A stretch of DNA of 64,000 nt from Hyphomicrobiaceae bacterium (GCA_020442165.1 JAGRKV010000052.1:1-64000); one strand, 5' to 3'; numbered from the stretch's first letter, positions 8,252-16,512 are shown. Program-made: numbers and translations. The notes: generated by a model not told the origin, from the letters alone.

Positions 8252-9469
8252 ATGCAGTTCGATCAACTTCGCACGACCAATGGCGTCGACGTGGCGGGCA
8301 AGCGTGTCCTGGTGCGGGTCGACTTCAATGTGCCGATGAAGAACGGTGCAGTGAGTGACAATACACGGCTCAATCGCGCCCTTGCCGGTCTCAAGGATCT
8401 TCTGACGCGCGGTGCCAAGGTAATCGTCATAACCCATCTGGGCCGACCGAAGGGTTCGCCCAACCCCGACTTCACTTTGAAACCTGTGGCTGACAAACTT
8501 GGTGAATTGCTGGGGCAGCCGGTTCGCTTCGCCGATCAATGCATTGGCGACGTGGCGGAAGCCGCAAGCCGCGATCTGAAACCGGGTGAGATCGCGATGT
8601 TCGAGAACCTGCGCTACCACAAGGAGGAAGAAAAGGACGATCCCGTGTTTGCCGCCCAGCTGGCCCGGTCGGGCGATCTTTATGTGGGCGATGCATTCTC
8701 GTGTTCGCACCGGGCTCACGCCAGCGTACATGCGTTGACGAAGCTGCTGCCGTCTTATGCGGGACCGCTCATGAATCAGGAGATCCTGGCTCTGCGCGCG
8801 GCGCTCGAGGAGCCGCGCCGGCCGACCGCTGCCATTGTCGGCGGATCGAAAGTGTCGACCAAGATACCGGTGCTGACCAATCTCACTGCAAAGGTCGACA
8901 AGCTCATCATCGGGGGCGGCATGGCCAATACGTTTCTTGCGGCTGAAGGCATCGACGTGGGCAAGTCGCTTTGCGAGCACGATCTTGTCGGCACGGCTCG
9001 TGAGATCATAGCAGCTGCCAAGGACAAGGGCTGCGAGATCATCCTGCCGGTTGATGCGGTCGTGGCGCGCGAACTCAAAGAAGGCGCAGCGGCAGAGACC
9101 GTGAGCATCGACAAGGTGCCCGGCGATGCGATGATCCTCGACGTCGGTCCGCAAAGTGTGGAACGCTTGGCTGTAGTGATAGCTGGTTGCCGGACGTTGT
9201 TGTGGAACGGTCCCGTGGGGGCATTTGAGATAGCACCCTTCGACAAGGGCACAGTGGCGCTGGCTGAAGAGGCTGCTCGGCTGACAAAGTCCGGCCAACT
9301 CATTTCGGTTGCCGGCGGCGGCGATACGGTGGCGGCACTTAATGCAGCAGGCGTCGCCGACAAATTTACGTACGTTTCCACGGCTGGCGGTGCGTTTCTC
9401 GAATGGCTCGAAGGGCAGGCGCTTCCCGGCGTGGTGGCACTTATCGAAGCGGGTGGGCAAAACCGTTGA
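8252..9469 (+). CDS. pgk: Phosphoglycerate kinase
   Basis: Glycolytic and gluconeogenic enzyme that moves a phosphate between 1,3-bisphosphoglycerate and ADP. At 405 residues it is full length. Motifs in order: VLVRVDFNVPMKNG, VIVITHLGRPKG (substrate site), FENLRYHKEEE, GDAFSCSHRAHAS, the hinge VGGSKVSTKI, GGGMANTF, and the nucleotide site WNGPVGAFE with GGGDTVAA near the C-terminus. The frame extends upstream to 8183, but ATG 8252 has the ribosome site (CAGGGGG) and starts the conserved N-terminus. It stands alone; gap is not beside it. Confidence 0.97.
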   Translation: MQFDQLRTTNGVDVAGKRVLVRVDFNVPMKNGAVSDNTRLNRALAGLKDLLTRGAKVIVITHLGRPKGSPNPDFTLKPVADKLGELLGQPVRFADQCIGDVAEAASRDLKPGEIAMFENLRYHKEEEKDDPVFAAQLARSGDLYVGDAFSCSHRAHASVHALTKLLPSYAGPLMNQEILALRAALEEPRRPTAAIVGGSKVSTKIPVLTNLTAKVDKLIIGGGMANTFLAAEGIDVGKSLCEHDLVGTAREIIAAAKDKGCEIILPVDAVVARELKEGAAAETVSIDKVPGDAMILDVGPQSVERLAVVIAGCRTLLWNGPVGAFEIAPFDKGTVALAEEAARLTKSGQLISVAGGGDTVAALNAAGVADKFTYVSTAGGAFLEWLEGQALPGVVALIEAGGQNR

Positions 9470-9896
9470 CACTGACTGTTGGACGTCCGATCGGGCCTCA
9501 AGACCGAAATCCGGTTTTCGATACGGTGCATTTCACGCGCATTCAGGATTGATTGGACACCGTGTTTTGAGGTCATGCGGCTGCGCAACATCTCGCGCGC
9601 ACTTGCAAAAAACACTTCTAAATCAAAATGTTTGACGTGAAATGATCTTGCAAGTCTGTTGCAAGGACGAGGGCGCCCGCATATCGTCAAGTGGTGATGT
9701 GAGACGCTAGTGCTCGGGTCCCCGCAACGAGACCACGACTTCAAGCACTGCCGCGCGCGCCAGGTGTTCTGACCGAAATCAGGTTGGGGCCTGGTGAAAG
9801 CTAAGGTGGGCGGCTCTGGCGATATTGCATCCAACAGTGTCTGGAACACACAGCTGGTCCACGCTGCTTTCTCATCCGCTAGGGGAGTGAACCACG
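9470..9896. other. Intergenic region upstream of soxA-soxX
   Basis: A 427-base gap with no convincing ORF. It holds an AT-rich patch at about 9605-9650, which includes TTTGACGTGAAAT (9631-9643). A near copy of this lies upstream of the second soxXA operon. It also overlaps ATCAAAATGTTTG (9622-9634), which resembles an element upstream of soxX2 and soxB. A double TTGCAAG (9648-9654 and 9659-9665) follows. This patch is the likely promoter and operator region of the first sox operon. Confidence 0.45.
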
Positions 9897-10739
9897 ATGA
9901 AGATGCGACGCCTTATAGGCGCCCTGATACTTGGCATCGCACTATCCGCCGGTTTGGCCGCTGTCAGTGGTCCGGCGACCGCACAGGAAGATGCCTCAAA
10001 AGGCATCGAACAGTACCGCAAGATGATGGCCGAGGACCCTTTCGCGAACCCCGGTCTACTTTATGTCGACAGTGGTGAAGCACTTTGGAAGGAGAAGCGC
10101 GGTACGAACAACGTCTCGCTTGAAGCGTGCGATATGGGCAAGGGACCCGGTGTTCTGGAAGGTGCGATGGCCGAGATGCCGCGCTATTTCGCTGACGCCG
10201 ACAAAGTAATGGATGTCGAGAGCCGCATTCTCTGGTGCATGGAGAAACTGCAGGGTCTCGATACCGGACCGGTCAAGAAGAAGGCTTTCTCCAAGAGCGG
10301 CGAAGGCGGCAGCGAGATGGAATTCCTGGCGTCCTATGTCAGTTCGATGTCGAATGGGATGCCGCTGAAGCCACAACTCAGCCACCCCAAGGAGAAGGAG
10401 GCCTATGCACTAGGCGAAGCGCTGTTCTTCCTGCGCGCTGGCCCGTTCGATTTCTCCTGTGAGAGCTGCCACGGCACTCCGGGGTCGCGCATCCGGCTGC
10501 AAGATCTGCCGGATCTGTCCAAGCCTGGTGTCGACGCACAAAAGACCATCGCCACTTGGCCGGCCTACCGTGTCTCGACAGAGTCGGTGAAAACGATGCA
10601 GCACCGCATGTCGGACTGCTACCGCCAGATGCGCATGCCGAAAGTGGGCTTCGGTTCCGACGCGGTCACTGCTCTCATCACCTACCTGATGAAGCAGGCC
10701 GAAGGTGGCGAAGTCCAGGTTCCGGCGTTGAAGCGTTGA
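9897..10739 (+). CDS. soxA: SoxA, mono-heme type sulfur-oxidation cytochrome subunit
   Basis: Periplasmic subunit of the SoxXA c-type cytochrome, which oxidatively couples thiosulfate to the carrier SoxY. It has 280 residues with a Sec signal peptide (about 1-30, ending PATAQ). There is one heme site, CESCH at 188-192. At the place where diheme SoxA proteins have a first CxxCH there are single Cys residues at 78 (LEACD) and 114 (LWCMEK), which probably form a disulfide. The essential active-site Cys is 241, in MSDCYRQMRMP. It is the first gene of a soxA-soxX pair: soxX begins 20 bases after its stop. The start ATG has AGGGGAG upstream. A second, diheme soxA lies 3 kb downstream. Confidence 0.9.
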   Translation: MKMRRLIGALILGIALSAGLAAVSGPATAQEDASKGIEQYRKMMAEDPFANPGLLYVDSGEALWKEKRGTNNVSLEACDMGKGPGVLEGAMAEMPRYFADADKVMDVESRILWCMEKLQGLDTGPVKKKAFSKSGEGGSEMEFLASYVSSMSNGMPLKPQLSHPKEKEAYALGEALFFLRAGPFDFSCESCHGTPGSRIRLQDLPDLSKPGVDAQKTIATWPAYRVSTESVKTMQHRMSDCYRQMRMPKVGFGSDAVTALITYLMKQAEGGEVQVPALKR

Positions 10740-10759
10740 CCGGCAGGGAGAACATAAAG

Positions 10760-11395
10760 ATGAAGACGACCATTATCTCCGCGGCCCTGCTGTCGCTGGC
10801 GCTGACTTCGGTGCAGGCCACGGCAGGAGGCGTGCCAGCGGAAAAGCTCCAGAAGATCATCAACTCCAGTTTCAAGGATCCGGACAAATCGACGGAAGCT
10901 CCGGCAACACCAACGTGGGCCTCCCGGCTCACACCCGACACCGTGCAGCAGGCTTGCTCTGAAGCGCGCAATCATCCTGACAAGGATCTTGCCGCGGATA
11001 TGGAGAAGGCTGCGGCGGCATCGGTAAAATATCCCGAGGATGGCAAGCTGCTCGGCGATTGGAAAAACGGTGAGAAGATCGCTCAGAACGGTAAAGGCCT
11101 GCGGTTCAATGACAAGGTCGATGAGCCCTCCGGCGGCAATTGCTATGCCTGTCACCAGATCGACAAGAAGGAACTCGCTTTCGGTACAATAGGACCGCCG
11201 TTGACCGAGTACGGTAAAAATCGGGATTTTTCCGAAGAAGCGATAAAGGCCACCTATGCGAAGATCTACAACTCGCACACGGTCGTGCCCTGTTCTCATA
11301 TGCCGCGCTTCGGCACGATGGGGATCTTGACGATCGACCAGATCAAGGATCTGACAGCGCTGCTTATGGACAAGGAGTCACCCGTCAACAAGTAG
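10760..11395 (+). CDS. soxX: SoxX, c-type cytochrome subunit (first copy)
   Basis: Electron-accepting heme subunit of SoxXA, 211 residues. There is a signal peptide (about 1-22, ending ATA-GG), a single heme site CYACH at 128-132, the GTIGPPL block after it, and the probable axial Met in CSHMPRFG (Met181), all typical of SoxX. An N-terminal extension of about 100 residues before the heme holds one Cys (66), which could pair with Cys178. A GGGAG ribosome site lies 9 bases before the ATG. It shares an operon with the mono-heme soxA and is followed by a strong rho-independent terminator, so the pair forms its own transcription unit. Confidence 0.9.
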   Translation: MKTTIISAALLSLALTSVQATAGGVPAEKLQKIINSSFKDPDKSTEAPATPTWASRLTPDTVQQACSEARNHPDKDLAADMEKAAAASVKYPEDGKLLGDWKNGEKIAQNGKGLRFNDKVDEPSGGNCYACHQIDKKELAFGTIGPPLTEYGKNRDFSEEAIKATYAKIYNSHTVVPCSHMPRFGTMGILTIDQIKDLTALLMDKESPVNK

Positions 11396-11464
11396 GGCGG
11401 CAGGGCGAGGGTGCGGGCCGCCACATGGCCGCAGTCTTTCCAGTCCTCGAGTTCATCATTCAAG

Positions 11465-11497
11465 TCGGGCGGTACTCTGTGTACCGCCCGATTTTTT
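11465..11497 (+). terminator. Rho-independent terminator after soxA-soxX
   Basis: Perfect 11-base stem (TCGGGCGGTAC 11465-11475 with GTACCGCCCGA 11481-11491), 5-base loop, then six T. It ends the first sox operon 70 bases after the soxX stop. Confidence 0.92.
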
Positions 11498-12013
11498 GCG
11501 CGGAGACGCGGGCTGGCGTGGCGCGGCTATGCTCGCGCGTCATATTTGCTTAACGGCGGCGCGGGCCTGAGATTTCGGTGATCGGTTGCGCGATCCGATT
11601 TTGCGGAGGGGCTGACCTATTCTGGCGGGCGACTGCACTTTTACGGCACCCATTACTGCTCCTGGCTCATGAAGCTGGCAGCGTGCCAGTCCATGTTGTG
11701 CAGCGTGAGATGGGCTCTAGTTTCGTCGTCGCTATCGTTGTGCTCGCTTCTTTTTCCGAGCGCGCCGCGGATTACAGTTGGCTGAAAATGCCCAAAAATG
11801 CCGGCTGAATTGCTGCGTTGCGTCAAGCAATACGTTTGACCTGAAATATTGTGACATCTAAATATTTGCCGTCGTAGCTCGAAGTGTGTCCGCATGGACG
11901 TGCCGGGCTGACCAACGAAGAAGGCAGGGCGCACCGGGTGGGCCGGATGGTCAGTTTGCCCCGCGACAAGAAACGATCCTTTGGACCGGAACTTAAGGGA
12001 GGGACCACGCGCA
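11498..12013. other. Intergenic region upstream of second soxXA operon
   Basis: About 500 bases without a convincing gene. The AT-rich part (11820-11870) holds a promoter-like TTTGACCTGAAAT (11835-11847) and an 18-base element at 11851-11868 shared with the soxB upstream region. A 7-base inverted repeat (AAATATT/AATATTT) spans 11844-11867. Short ORFs here have no ribosome site and look non-coding. Confidence 0.5.
11836..11868 (+). promoter_or_regulatory. Candidate promoter and operator of soxX2-soxA2
   Basis: TTGACC at 11836 is a good -35 box, and TAAATA at 11859 lies 17 bases on as a possible -10. The 18-mer GTGACATCTAAATATTTG (11851-11868) overlaps the -10. It matches 12 of 18 positions in an element at 13745-13762 upstream of soxB. 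Both end exactly 145 bases before their start codons. This is consistent with a shared repressor site, but it is inferred from sequence alone. Confidence 0.4.
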
Positions 12014-12679
12014 ATGCGTCTCAAATCATGGATTGCATGTCTTTCTGCCGCCGCACTCATATCGCTTCAGGCCGCAGTACCCGCGGCCGCCAAGGACAGA
12101 GCTGGAGGCGGTGAACTCAAGATTGCAGCCAAGCCTGCTGCAGATGAGAAGAAGGCCGAAGCGCCCAAGGGCGCCGTCAAGAAGGCCAAGGACCGTTGCA
12201 AGGACGGTGAGCCTTCCAAGGTCGGCAAATACGAAATTTCCAAGGGCAAGAATCTTCCCGCCTCCATCAGCAAGCCTCTTGCCGATGGCAAGGGTGATGC
12301 GGAGAAGGGTTTGGGCTGGATGGCGCATCGCCGTCTTGGCAACTGCCTAGCATGTCACGAGATCACCAAGGTTTTGGATCTTGCCAAGACGAAATCCCAG
12401 ATCGAGATCACGGACCTGAACGGCAAGACGTCCAAGATGCCGCTTGGGACGCACGGTCACATCGGCCCGTCACTTGATGGTGTCGCGGACCGCTACACCG
12501 AAGGCGAACTTCGGATGCTGGTCGTCAACGCCAAGAAGATCTTCCCCGATACCATCATGCCGGCGTTCCACCGCAATGACGGTTTCACCAATGTGCACCC
12601 CGACTGCGATGGGCTTGCAATCTTGAGTGCTGCCCAGGTCGAGGATGTGGTCGCGTTCCTCAAGACGCTGAAGGAATGA
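12014..12679 (+). CDS. soxX: SoxX, c-type cytochrome subunit (second copy)
   Basis: A second SoxX of 221 residues, clearly different from the first. It has a signal peptide (about 1-26, ending PAAA), then a Lys/Ala/Pro-rich linker (about 30-65), the heme site CLACH at 111-115, a THGHIGPSLDGV block, and the probable axial Met in DTIMPAFH (Met182). Cys62 and Cys198 could form a disulfide. ATG 12014 is chosen because GGGAGGG lies 10 bases upstream and the signal peptide starts there, although the frame is open from 11981. It precedes the diheme soxA by 50 bases. Gene order (X then A) is reversed relative to the first pair. Confidence 0.9.
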   Translation: MRLKSWIACLSAAALISLQAAVPAAAKDRAGGGELKIAAKPAADEKKAEAPKGAVKKAKDRCKDGEPSKVGKYEISKGKNLPASISKPLADGKGDAEKGLGWMAHRRLGNCLACHEITKVLDLAKTKSQIEITDLNGKTSKMPLGTHGHIGPSLDGVADRYTEGELRMLVVNAKKIFPDTIMPAFHRNDGFTNVHPDCDGLAILSAAQVEDVVAFLKTLKE

Positions 12680-12729
12680 ACAGGCGCGATAAGGCCTGGC
12701 AGGGAACGCACAAGGGAAGGAATTCACAG

Positions 12730-13557
12730 ATGAAGAACATCATCAAGATCGCTGCGATCGGCATGGTTGCCGGATTTGCATTTGCAAGCGGTGCCATCGC
12801 CGAGCCGCTCGGCGTCAGCAAGCCCGTCATTCCGACAGACAAGAACGATCCTCTGAAGGAGATCTGGTCGGGTTACAAATGGGCCTCGCCCGAGACCCGT
12901 GCCATGGAAGACGACGACTTTGCCAACCCAGCTGGGCCTTGGCTGGAGATCGGCGAGAACGAGTGGGGCAAGAAGGACGGCGAGGCCGGCAAGTCGTGCG
13001 CCGATTGCCACCAGGACGCAGCCAGCTCGATGAAGGGCGTGGCGACGAAGTACCCAGTGTATTTCGACGAGTGGAAGAAGCCGATGGCGCTGGAACAGCG
13101 CATCAACTACTGCCGCGAAAACAAGATGAAAGCCAAGCCCTACGAGTGGGAAAAGGATCAGATGCTGGGCATGATGATCTACGTGAAGTCGCAGTCGCGC
13201 GGGATGCCCATCGAGGTCAAGGTGGACGACAAGCTGAAGCCGTTCTTTGACAAGGGCAAGGAGTACTACTACACGCGGCGCGGCCAGCTCGACATGAGCT
13301 GTGCGCACTGTCATGAAAACAATTTCGGACAGCAGATCCGTGCCGAAGTGCTGAGCCAGGGCCAGTCGAACGGCTTCCCGACGTATCGTCTGAAGTGGCA
13401 GAAGCCAGGGTCGCTGCATCGCCGCTTCAAGGGCTGCAACGAGCAGGTTCGCGCCAAGGGTCAGGGACGTGGCGCCGATGATTACGTCAACCTCGAGCTT
13501 TATCTCGCCTGGCGCGGGCAGGGTCTCGGAGTGGAGACGCCGGCGGTACGCCGCTAG
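12730..13557 (+). CDS. soxA: SoxA, diheme type sulfur-oxidation cytochrome subunit
   Basis: Diheme SoxA of 275 residues with a signal peptide (1-24, ending AIA). Two heme sites are present, CADCH at 90-94 and CAHCH at 191-195. Cys128 (INYCREN) is the expected axial ligand of the first heme, and Cys236 (FKGCNEQVRA) is the essential substrate-binding Cys. The GFPTYRLKW block is typical of SoxA. The ATG has GGGAAGG upstream; the open frame back to 12676 overlaps the soxX stop but gives no signal peptide. With the soxX before it and the terminator after it, this is a self-contained soxXA unit. soxB begins 350 bases further on. Confidence 0.93.
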   Translation: MKNIIKIAAIGMVAGFAFASGAIAEPLGVSKPVIPTDKNDPLKEIWSGYKWASPETRAMEDDDFANPAGPWLEIGENEWGKKDGEAGKSCADCHQDAASSMKGVATKYPVYFDEWKKPMALEQRINYCRENKMKAKPYEWEKDQMLGMMIYVKSQSRGMPIEVKVDDKLKPFFDKGKEYYYTRRGQLDMSCAHCHENNFGQQIRAEVLSQGQSNGFPTYRLKWQKPGSLHRRFKGCNEQVRAKGQGRGADDYVNLELYLAWRGQGLGVETPAVRR

Positions 13558-13583
13558 GCAGCGGTGCCAACGGTGGGTTAACG

Positions 13584-13621
13584 ATCCGGCGCGGACTTCC
13601 AGTTTCGCGCCGGATTTTTTT
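13584..13621 (+). terminator. Rho-independent terminator after soxX2-soxA2
   Basis: Perfect 10-base stem (ATCCGGCGCG 13584-13593 with CGCGCCGGAT 13606-13615), 12-base loop, followed by a run of T to 13621. It lies 27 bases after the soxA stop, so soxB needs its own promoter. Confidence 0.9.
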
Positions 13622-13727
13622 GCGCCCGGCAATTTGGTGCTTTCAGGTGCCAGCGCTTCGCGGTTGCAGCAAACTTTTTTGGCAATGCAGGCGGGCGATT
13701 ATTGCGGCTGGCGGGACCTCATCGATG

Positions 13728-13763
13728 TTGTGCAACTGTATGTCGCGACATTAGAATGTTCGC
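13728..13763 (+). promoter_or_regulatory. Candidate promoter and operator of soxB
   Basis: TTGTGC (13728) and TAGAAT (13752) form a promoter-like pair with 18 bases between. Overlapping the -10 is GCGACATTAGAATGTTCG (13745-13762). It is partly palindromic (ACATT-AG-AATGT, with CGCG outer arms) and resembles the element before soxX2. Its distance to the start codon (145 bases) is identical to that of the soxX2 element. The rest of the 13622-13907 gap shows no gene. Confidence 0.4.
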
Positions 13764-13907
13764 GGTTGCCGCCAGCATGCAGGTGTCTTCACGCAGGCGA
13801 AGATGGCGACGGAAAGGGATGTGACGGCGGGCCGACACATCGATGGAAGCAAGTGTAACCAAAGAAGCCGGTGGGACATCGCCGGACGTCAGTGGGAAGG
13901 AACGCCT

Positions 13908-15599
13908 ATGCACTCTCGTCGCGATTTTCTTCAGCTCGCCGCGGTCACTGCGGCAATCACAGGTTTTTCCGGCAATCTGACACGGCTCGCCGCGCAGCAG
14001 AAATTGAGCCAGGCCGATCTGTTGAAGTTCGATGCCAAGGGCCAGGTTACGCTGCTGCATTTGACCGACATCCACGCGCAGCTAAAGCCGATCTACTTCA
14101 GGCCGCCGTCGGAGAATTTCGGTGTTGGTGCTTTCGAGGGCATTCCTCCGCATCTTGTCGGCGAAGAGTTCCTGAAGCACTTCAATATTCCCGCCGGCAG
14201 TCCGCTGGCCTACGCTCACACCATGGTCGACTATGTCAACCTGGCCAAGACCTATGGCCGACTGGGTGGGCTCGATCGCATCTCGACACTTGTCAAGGCC
14301 ATTCGCGGCGAGCGCGGTGACGACAAGGTCTTGTTCCTTGACGGCGGCGATACGTGGCAGGGGTCCTACACGTCGCTGAAGACGCTCGGCCAGGACATGG
14401 TGGACTGCATGAAGCTCCTGAAGCCCGACGCTATGGTCGGGCACTGGGAGTTCACGTTCGGTGAGGCCCGTGTCAAGGAGCTGATCGAGCAGATGGGCTA
14501 TCCGTTCCTGGGTGGCAACATCGTCGATAACGAGTTCGAGGAAGCGGTCTTCGAGTCGACACAGATGTACGAGAAGGGCGGCGTCAAGGTTGCCGTCATC
14601 GGCCAGGCCTTCCCCTATACACCGATCGCCAACCCGCGCTGGATGTTCCCCAAGTGGTCGTTCGGCATCCGGCCGGAACGCGTGCAGAGCCATGTCGACA
14701 AGGCGCGAGAGGACGGTGCAGAGGTGGTTGTGCTGTTGTCGCATGACGGCTTTGACGTCGACCAGAAGCTTGCCACTGTCGTCAACGGTATCGATGTCAT
14801 CCTGACCGGCCACACGCACGATTCCATTCCGCGTGCGATAGAGATCGGCAAGACCATTCTTTTGTCTTCCGGCTCGCATGGCAAATATCTGGGCCGCGTT
14901 GATCTGGAGGTGAAGGATGGCAAGGTGGTCGGTTACAGCTCGGGCATGATCCCTGTGTTCTCCGATGCCATCGCGCCCGACAAGGAAATGGAAGCCAAGA
15001 TCACCGAAGTGCGTGCGCCATATGAAAAGGAATGCGGCGAGGTCCTAGCCAAGACTGAGGGGCTGCTCTACCGCCGCGGCAACTTCAATGGTACCTGGGA
15101 TGACGTTATCTGCAACGCCCTTATCGAGGAGCGTGATGCGCAAATCTCGCTGTCGCCGGGTTTCCGCTGGGGCACGACACTGCTGCCGGGTCAGGACATC
15201 ACACGCGATGACCTCTACACCCAGACCTCGATGACCTATCCGGCCGTTTATCGCAACGAGATGACCGGCGCGCAGCTCCATGAGATCATGGAGGATGTCT
15301 GCGATAACCTCTTCCACAAGGATCCGTTCTACCAGCAGGGCGGCGACATGGTTCGTGTGGGTGGCATGAGCTATACGTGCGCCCCCAAGGAAGACAAGGG
15401 CAAGCGCATCACCGAGATGACGCTGACGAAGAGCGGCGAGAAAATCGAGGCGGACAAGAAATACGTCGTTGCCGGTTGGGCGTCGGTCAACAAGGATACC
15501 ACGGGTCCGGCGATCTACGAGCTGATGGAAAGCTATCTCACCAAGAAGAAGGTGATCCCGCCTGTCACTGCGCAGACGGTCAAGGTCGTCGGAATGTGA
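13908..15599 (+). CDS. soxB: SoxB, thiosulfohydrolase
   Basis: Periplasmic di-manganese enzyme that hydrolyses the sulfonate of SoxY-bound thiosulfate to release sulfate. It has 563 residues. The N-terminus is a Tat signal (SRRDFLQLAAV), fitting export of a folded metalloprotein. Calcineurin-like metal motifs follow in order: LLHLTDIHAQ, FLDGGDTWQGS, VGHWEFTFGE (the SoxB form of GNHEF), LLSHDGFDVD and ILTGHTHDSIP. The C-terminal 5'-nucleotidase-like domain contains NFNGTWDD and a TYPAVYRNEMTG block. ATG 13908 is chosen for the GGGAAGG ribosome site and the Tat signal; the frame extends upstream to 13803. soxYZ, its substrate carrier, is not in the window. Confidence 0.96.
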   Translation: MHSRRDFLQLAAVTAAITGFSGNLTRLAAQQKLSQADLLKFDAKGQVTLLHLTDIHAQLKPIYFRPPSENFGVGAFEGIPPHLVGEEFLKHFNIPAGSPLAYAHTMVDYVNLAKTYGRLGGLDRISTLVKAIRGERGDDKVLFLDGGDTWQGSYTSLKTLGQDMVDCMKLLKPDAMVGHWEFTFGEARVKELIEQMGYPFLGGNIVDNEFEEAVFESTQMYEKGGVKVAVIGQAFPYTPIANPRWMFPKWSFGIRPERVQSHVDKAREDGAEVVVLLSHDGFDVDQKLATVVNGIDVILTGHTHDSIPRAIEIGKTILLSSGSHGKYLGRVDLEVKDGKVVGYSSGMIPVFSDAIAPDKEMEAKITEVRAPYEKECGEVLAKTEGLLYRRGNFNGTWDDVICNALIEERDAQISLSPGFRWGTTLLPGQDITRDDLYTQTSMTYPAVYRNEMTGAQLHEIMEDVCDNLFHKDPFYQQGGDMVRVGGMSYTCAPKEDKGKRITEMTLTKSGEKIEADKKYVVAGWASVNKDTTGPAIYELMESYLTKKKVIPPVTAQTVKVVGM

Positions 15600-15614
15600 T
15601 CTGCAATTGATGTT

Positions 15615-15655
15615 CATGACGCCTTGTCCGGCTTCCGGCGAGGCGTCATGGTCTT
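15615..15655 (+). terminator. Terminator-like hairpin between soxB and ccdA
   Basis: CATGACGCCT (15615-15624) pairs with AGGCGTCATG (15641-15650). An inner CCGG/CCGG stem lies between, and GTCTTTT follows. It would terminate or attenuate soxB transcripts before the ccdA-like gene. Confidence 0.75.
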
Positions 15656-15711
15656 TTAAGTCTTGCCGCGATGCTGCCTGCCGCAGTGGATCGGCCAACC
15701 TGGAGCATGCA

Positions 15712-16512
15712 ATGTTTGCTGACGCGCACATCTATGTTGGCGTGGCCCTTGCGGGGCTGGCGAGTTTCCTCAGTCCGTGCGTGTTGCCCCTGGTGCCACC
15801 GTATCTTGGCTATCTTGGCGGCACCACGATCGACCAGATGACGGAAGAGGGTGGGGTTGATCGTGCGGTATGGCGCCGCGTCGTCATCGCGTCGATCTTC
15901 TTCGTGCTTGGCTTTTCGACCGTGTTCATCGGGCTTGGCGCGGGTGCTTCCTGGTTCGGCCAAGTGATCCAGACCTACAAGAGCCAGCTCTCGATGGTGG
16001 CTGGCATAATCATCATTCTGTTCGGTCTGCACTTTCTCGGGATCCTACGGATCAACGCGCTTTACAGCGAGAAGCGCTATCACGCGGAAAGCAAGGGTGC
16101 GAGCTATCTGGGCGCCTATGTAATCGGGTTGGCGTTCGCTTTCGGCTGGACCCCTTGTGTCGGCCCGATCCTCGCAACCGTCCTGGCACTCGCAGCAAAC
16201 GAAGGCTCGCTGGCAACCGGCGTGTCGATGCTGGCGGCCTATTCGCTCGGGCTTGGCATTCCCTTCATCCTGGCTGCGATTGCAATCAAGCCGTTCCTTG
16301 GCTTCATGCAGCGCTTTCGCAAACATCTTGGCACCATGGAAAAGATCATGGGCGCGCTGCTTGTGCTGACGGGACTTTTGTTCCTCACCGGATCGCTCAA
16401 CTGGTTTGGCCAGTGGTTGATCGAGACGTTCCCCGGCCTGGGCATGATCGAGGATTGGGTGACACCCGATAGTCTGCAGCAGGAAATCATGCGCAAGGGT
16501 GCAGGGCAGTAG
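15712..16512 (+). CDS. CcdA/SoxV-like thiol-disulfide transporter
   Basis: Inner-membrane protein of 266 residues in the CcdA/DsbD-beta family, with six predicted membrane helices. It carries electrons across the membrane to periplasmic thioredoxin-like proteins. The two redox Cys are in SFLSPCVLPLVPPYLGYLGG (first helix) and GWTPCVGPILA (fourth helix). In sox loci such a protein (SoxV) keeps SoxY and SoxW partners reduced; elsewhere it serves cytochrome c maturation. The position right after soxB, among four c-type cytochrome genes, fits either role. ATG 15712 follows TGGAG and begins just before the first helix; the open frame starts earlier at 15607. Confidence 0.85.
   Translation: MFADAHIYVGVALAGLASFLSPCVLPLVPPYLGYLGGTTIDQMTEEGGVDRAVWRRVVIASIFFVLGFSTVFIGLGAGASWFGQVIQTYKSQLSMVAGIIIILFGLHFLGILRINALYSEKRYHAESKGASYLGAYVIGLAFAFGWTPCVGPILATVLALAANEGSLATGVSMLAAYSLGLGIPFILAAIAIKPFLGFMQRFRKHLGTMEKIMGALLVLTGLLFLTGSLNWFGQWLIETFPGLGMIEDWVTPDSLQQEIMRKGAGQ

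Noticed and set aside
8159..9472. 437-codon open frame on the minus strand opposite pgk
   Set aside because: It is the antisense shadow of pgk; the plus-strand product matches phosphoglycerate kinase fully, and the antisense frame has no domain or ribosome site.
12724..13632. 302-codon open frame on the minus strand opposite soxA2
   Set aside because: Antisense of a clear SoxA with both heme motifs; low-complexity His/Val/Leu-rich translation.
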